Source: Peptococcaceae bacterium CEB3
GTDB lineage: Bacteria; Bacillota; Desulfitobacteriia; Desulfitobacteriales; Desulfitobacteriaceae
Direction: 5' to 3'
DNA length: 64,000 bases
NCBI GenBank assembly: GCA_001029295.1
Contig: LDXJ01000064.1
Span: 248,001 to 312,000 of the forward strand
This document shows positions 62,753-64,000 of this stretch, piece after piece. Below the pieces are notes generated by a model. It was not told the origin of the DNA and did no database searches. It worked only from the letters and a program-made list of their open reading frames with translations. The number at the start of each line of letters is the position of its first letter. Position 1 is the first letter of the stretch. Made by a program: the position numbers and the translations under genes.

Positions 62753-63172
62753 GTGCAAGAGAAAGGTCAGTTCAAACCGGATCATCTGGATCATATCGGA
62801 ATCGCCGTAGCGGATTTAGAGGAAGCCCTCAGTCTTTATGAAAGACTGGGCTTAACTTGCGAAGGCCGCGAGGAAGTACCCGGACAGGGAGTCAGTACCG
62901 CTGCCCTGCCGCTGGGCGAGACCCGTTTGGAACTTTTGCAGCCTACGCGGGCGGACAGCCCAATAGGGAAGTTTTTAGCCCAGCGGGGACCGGGGGTGCA
63001 CCACTTAGCCTTGGCTGTGGAAGACATTGAGGGGAAGCTGAAGGAGTTGAAAGAGCGGGGGTTCCGGGTCATTGATGAAGAGCCGCGACCGGGAGCGGGC
63101 GGAAGCAAAGTCGCCTTTCTGCATCCCAAAGGAACCTTGGGGACCCTGATTGAGCTGGTACAACGTTCTTAA
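62753..63172 (+). CDS. mce: Methylmalonyl-CoA epimerase
   Basis: 139 residues. Glyoxalase/VOC fold: H-L-D-H-I-G-I-A-V near the N-terminus, [12 protein letters not shown], and G-T-L-I-E-L as the last metal ligand region. It interconverts S and R methylmalonyl-CoA. The GTG at 62753 has GAGAGGAG five bases upstream; an ATG at 62720 has none. The 218-base spacer before it has no gene. Confidence 0.93.
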   Translation: MQEKGQFKPDHLDHIGIAVADLEEALSLYERLGLTCEGREEVPGQGVSTAALPLGETRLELLQPTRADSPIGKFLAQRGPGVHHLALAVEDIEGKLKELKERGFRVIDEEPRPGAGGSKVAFLHPKGTLGTLIELVQRS

Positions 63173-63210
63173 ACCTGTGCAGCGGGCCGGAGATAATGGG
63201 GGGAATACTT

Positions 63211-64000
63211 TTGAGCATTGAAAAGCAGTTGGAGGAACTGAATCACTTGCGGGAAGCGGTGAAGCTGGGCGGGGGACAGGCGCGCATCAAAAGACAGCAC
63301 GACAATGGCAAGCTCACGGCCAGGGAGAGGATAGAGCTGCTTCTGGACGAAAACAGCTTTGTGGAAACCGATGCCTTTATGAAGGGGGAAACAGGCGATT
63401 TTACTAAGCCGGACGTGGAGAATCTGGGAGAAGGGGTTGTGACCGGCTACGGCACGATTCAGGGGCGTTTGGTTTTTCTCTTTTCTCAGGATTTTACGGT
63501 GTTCGGAGGGGCGCTGGGCGAACTGCACGCGCGAAAGATCTGTAAAGTTATGGACCTGGCGGTAAAGGACGGGGCGCCCTTCATCGGCCTGAACGATTCA
63601 GGGGGGGCGCGGATTCAGGAAGGGGTAAACGCCCTCTCGGCTTACGGGGATATTTTTTACCGCAACACACTGGCCTCGGGGGTGATTCCCCAGATTTCCG
63701 TTATCATGGGGCCTTGTGCCGGTGGGGCAGTATATTCCCCGGCCATCACGGATTTTGTTTTCATGGTGGAACAAACCAGCCAGATGTTTATTACCGGACC
63801 CCAGGTGATCAAATCGGTCACGGGGGAAGATGTCAGTACGGAAGAACTGGGAGGTGCTCTGGCCCACAACAGGGTGAGCGGGGTCGCCAGTTTTATGGGG
63901 CGAAACGAAGAGGATACCCTGGAAATGGTCAGGCAACTGCTCAGTTATATTCCTCAAAACAATATGGAGGAGACTCCCTGGGTGGAGCCGGTGGCTTCGG
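63211..64000 (+). CDS. Acyl-CoA carboxyltransferase, N-terminal part (propionyl-CoA carboxylase beta / methylmalonyl-CoA decarboxylase alpha)
   Basis: The frame is open from TTG 63211 (GGGGGG seven bases upstream; ATG 63196 is an alternative) to the window end, about 263 codons. It shows [45 protein letters not shown] and [13 protein letters not shown]. These are the biotin-dependent carboxyltransferase family. Following mcmA1-mcmA2-mce it is probably MmdA of a sodium-pumping decarboxylase or a PccB. The two cannot be told apart here; a following mmdD/biotin-carrier gene would decide. Confidence 0.9.
   Translation, partial: MSIEKQLEELNHLREAVKLGGGQARIKRQHDNGKLTARERIELLLDENSFVETDAFMKGETGDFTKPDVENLGEGVVTGYGTIQGRLVFLFSQDFTVFGGALGELHARKICKVMDLAVKDGAPFIGLNDSGGARIQEGVNALSAYGDIFYRNTLASGVIPQISVIMGPCAGGAVYSPAITDFVFMVEQTSQMFITGPQVIKSVTGEDVSTEELGGALAHNRVSGVASFMGRNEEDTLEMVRQLLSYIPQNNMEETPWVEPVAS

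Noticed and set aside
1-64000. CRISPR arrays, prophage genes, rRNA, toxin-antitoxin pairs
   Set aside because: No regularly spaced identical repeats, no phage structural genes, no rRNA segments; the Xre/membrane pair is not a typical toxin-antitoxin module.

Overview
The window is a chromosomal stretch of a GC-rich, spore-forming, anaerobic-type Firmicute. The best guess is the class Clostridia, near Peptococcaceae/Desulfitobacteriaceae. This is inference from gene content: an alpha/beta-type small acid-soluble spore protein, the Gram-positive AddAB recombination enzyme, a HrcA/CIRCE operator, Bacillus-type Pho boxes, the siroheme-dependent haem pathway (NirJ1-HemB-NirJ2-NirDL-HemL) known from heliobacteria and relatives, and lysine 2,3-aminomutase. 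No sequence search could be run.

Layout. 1-7.7 kb: tetrapyrrole operon (end of hemC, cobA-hemD fusion, nirJ1, hemB, nirJ2, nirDL fusion, hemL), tightly packed with 4- and 14-nt overlaps. 7.8-12.7 kb: small housekeeping genes (ClpP-fold serine protease, TatA, zinc-ribbon protein, GNAT, MFS carrier, DsrE-like protein and an unknown partner). 12.9-16.2 kb (minus): thiamine-precursor ABC transporter with a thiamine-binding protein, preceded by a TPP riboswitch and terminator. 16.3-18.6 kb: AT-richer accessory patch (IS200/IS605-like end remnant, Xre regulator plus membrane protein, orphan lipoprotein) next to tRNA-Leu(CAG). 19-23.5 kb: EamA carrier, kamA and a PAS-type sigma-54 activator, with a textbook -24/-12 promoter in front of kamA and a long purine tract between the two. 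23.5-28.8 kb: ubiX, an HD-GYP protein, a frameshifted yyaL/DUF255 gene, SGNH hydrolase and cupin. 28.9-31.6 kb: strong promoter, yybP-ykoY (Mn) riboswitch, pspA and a Tim44-like protein. 31.9-34.7 kb (minus): cobT-cobU-cobS under a cobalamin riboswitch. 34.8-38.1 kb (minus): pstC-pstA-pstB-phoU with four Pho-box repeats but no pstS. 38.1-46.6 kb: asnB, cardiolipin synthase, spore protein, prfC, an unannotated 35-residue Cys-rich ORF, flavin reductase, cupin and a P-loop ATPase. 46.7-51.7 kb: glutaredoxin-groES under CIRCE without groEL, ECF sigma factor plus DUF4349 partner, YitT and XdhC. 51.9-60 kb: addB-addA, both swollen by repetitive insertions. 60.4-64 kb: methylmalonyl-CoA pathway (mutase large subunit, B12 subunit, epimerase, start of a carboxyltransferase).

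How it works together. Precorrin-2/sirohaem made by CobA-HemD feeds NirDL and NirJ1/2 for haem and probably also cobalamin. CobTUS finishes cobalamin, which the methylmalonyl-CoA mutase needs. Intergenic spacers and some coding loops repeatedly carry short degenerate duplications, which looks like a genome-wide habit. I see no CRISPR array, prophage, intact insertion sequence or rRNA. The most unusual items are the sigma-54/kamA unit, the Mn riboswitch upstream of pspA, the 35-residue Cys-rich ORF with its own promoter and terminator, the broken yyaL and the repeat-expanded AddAB.
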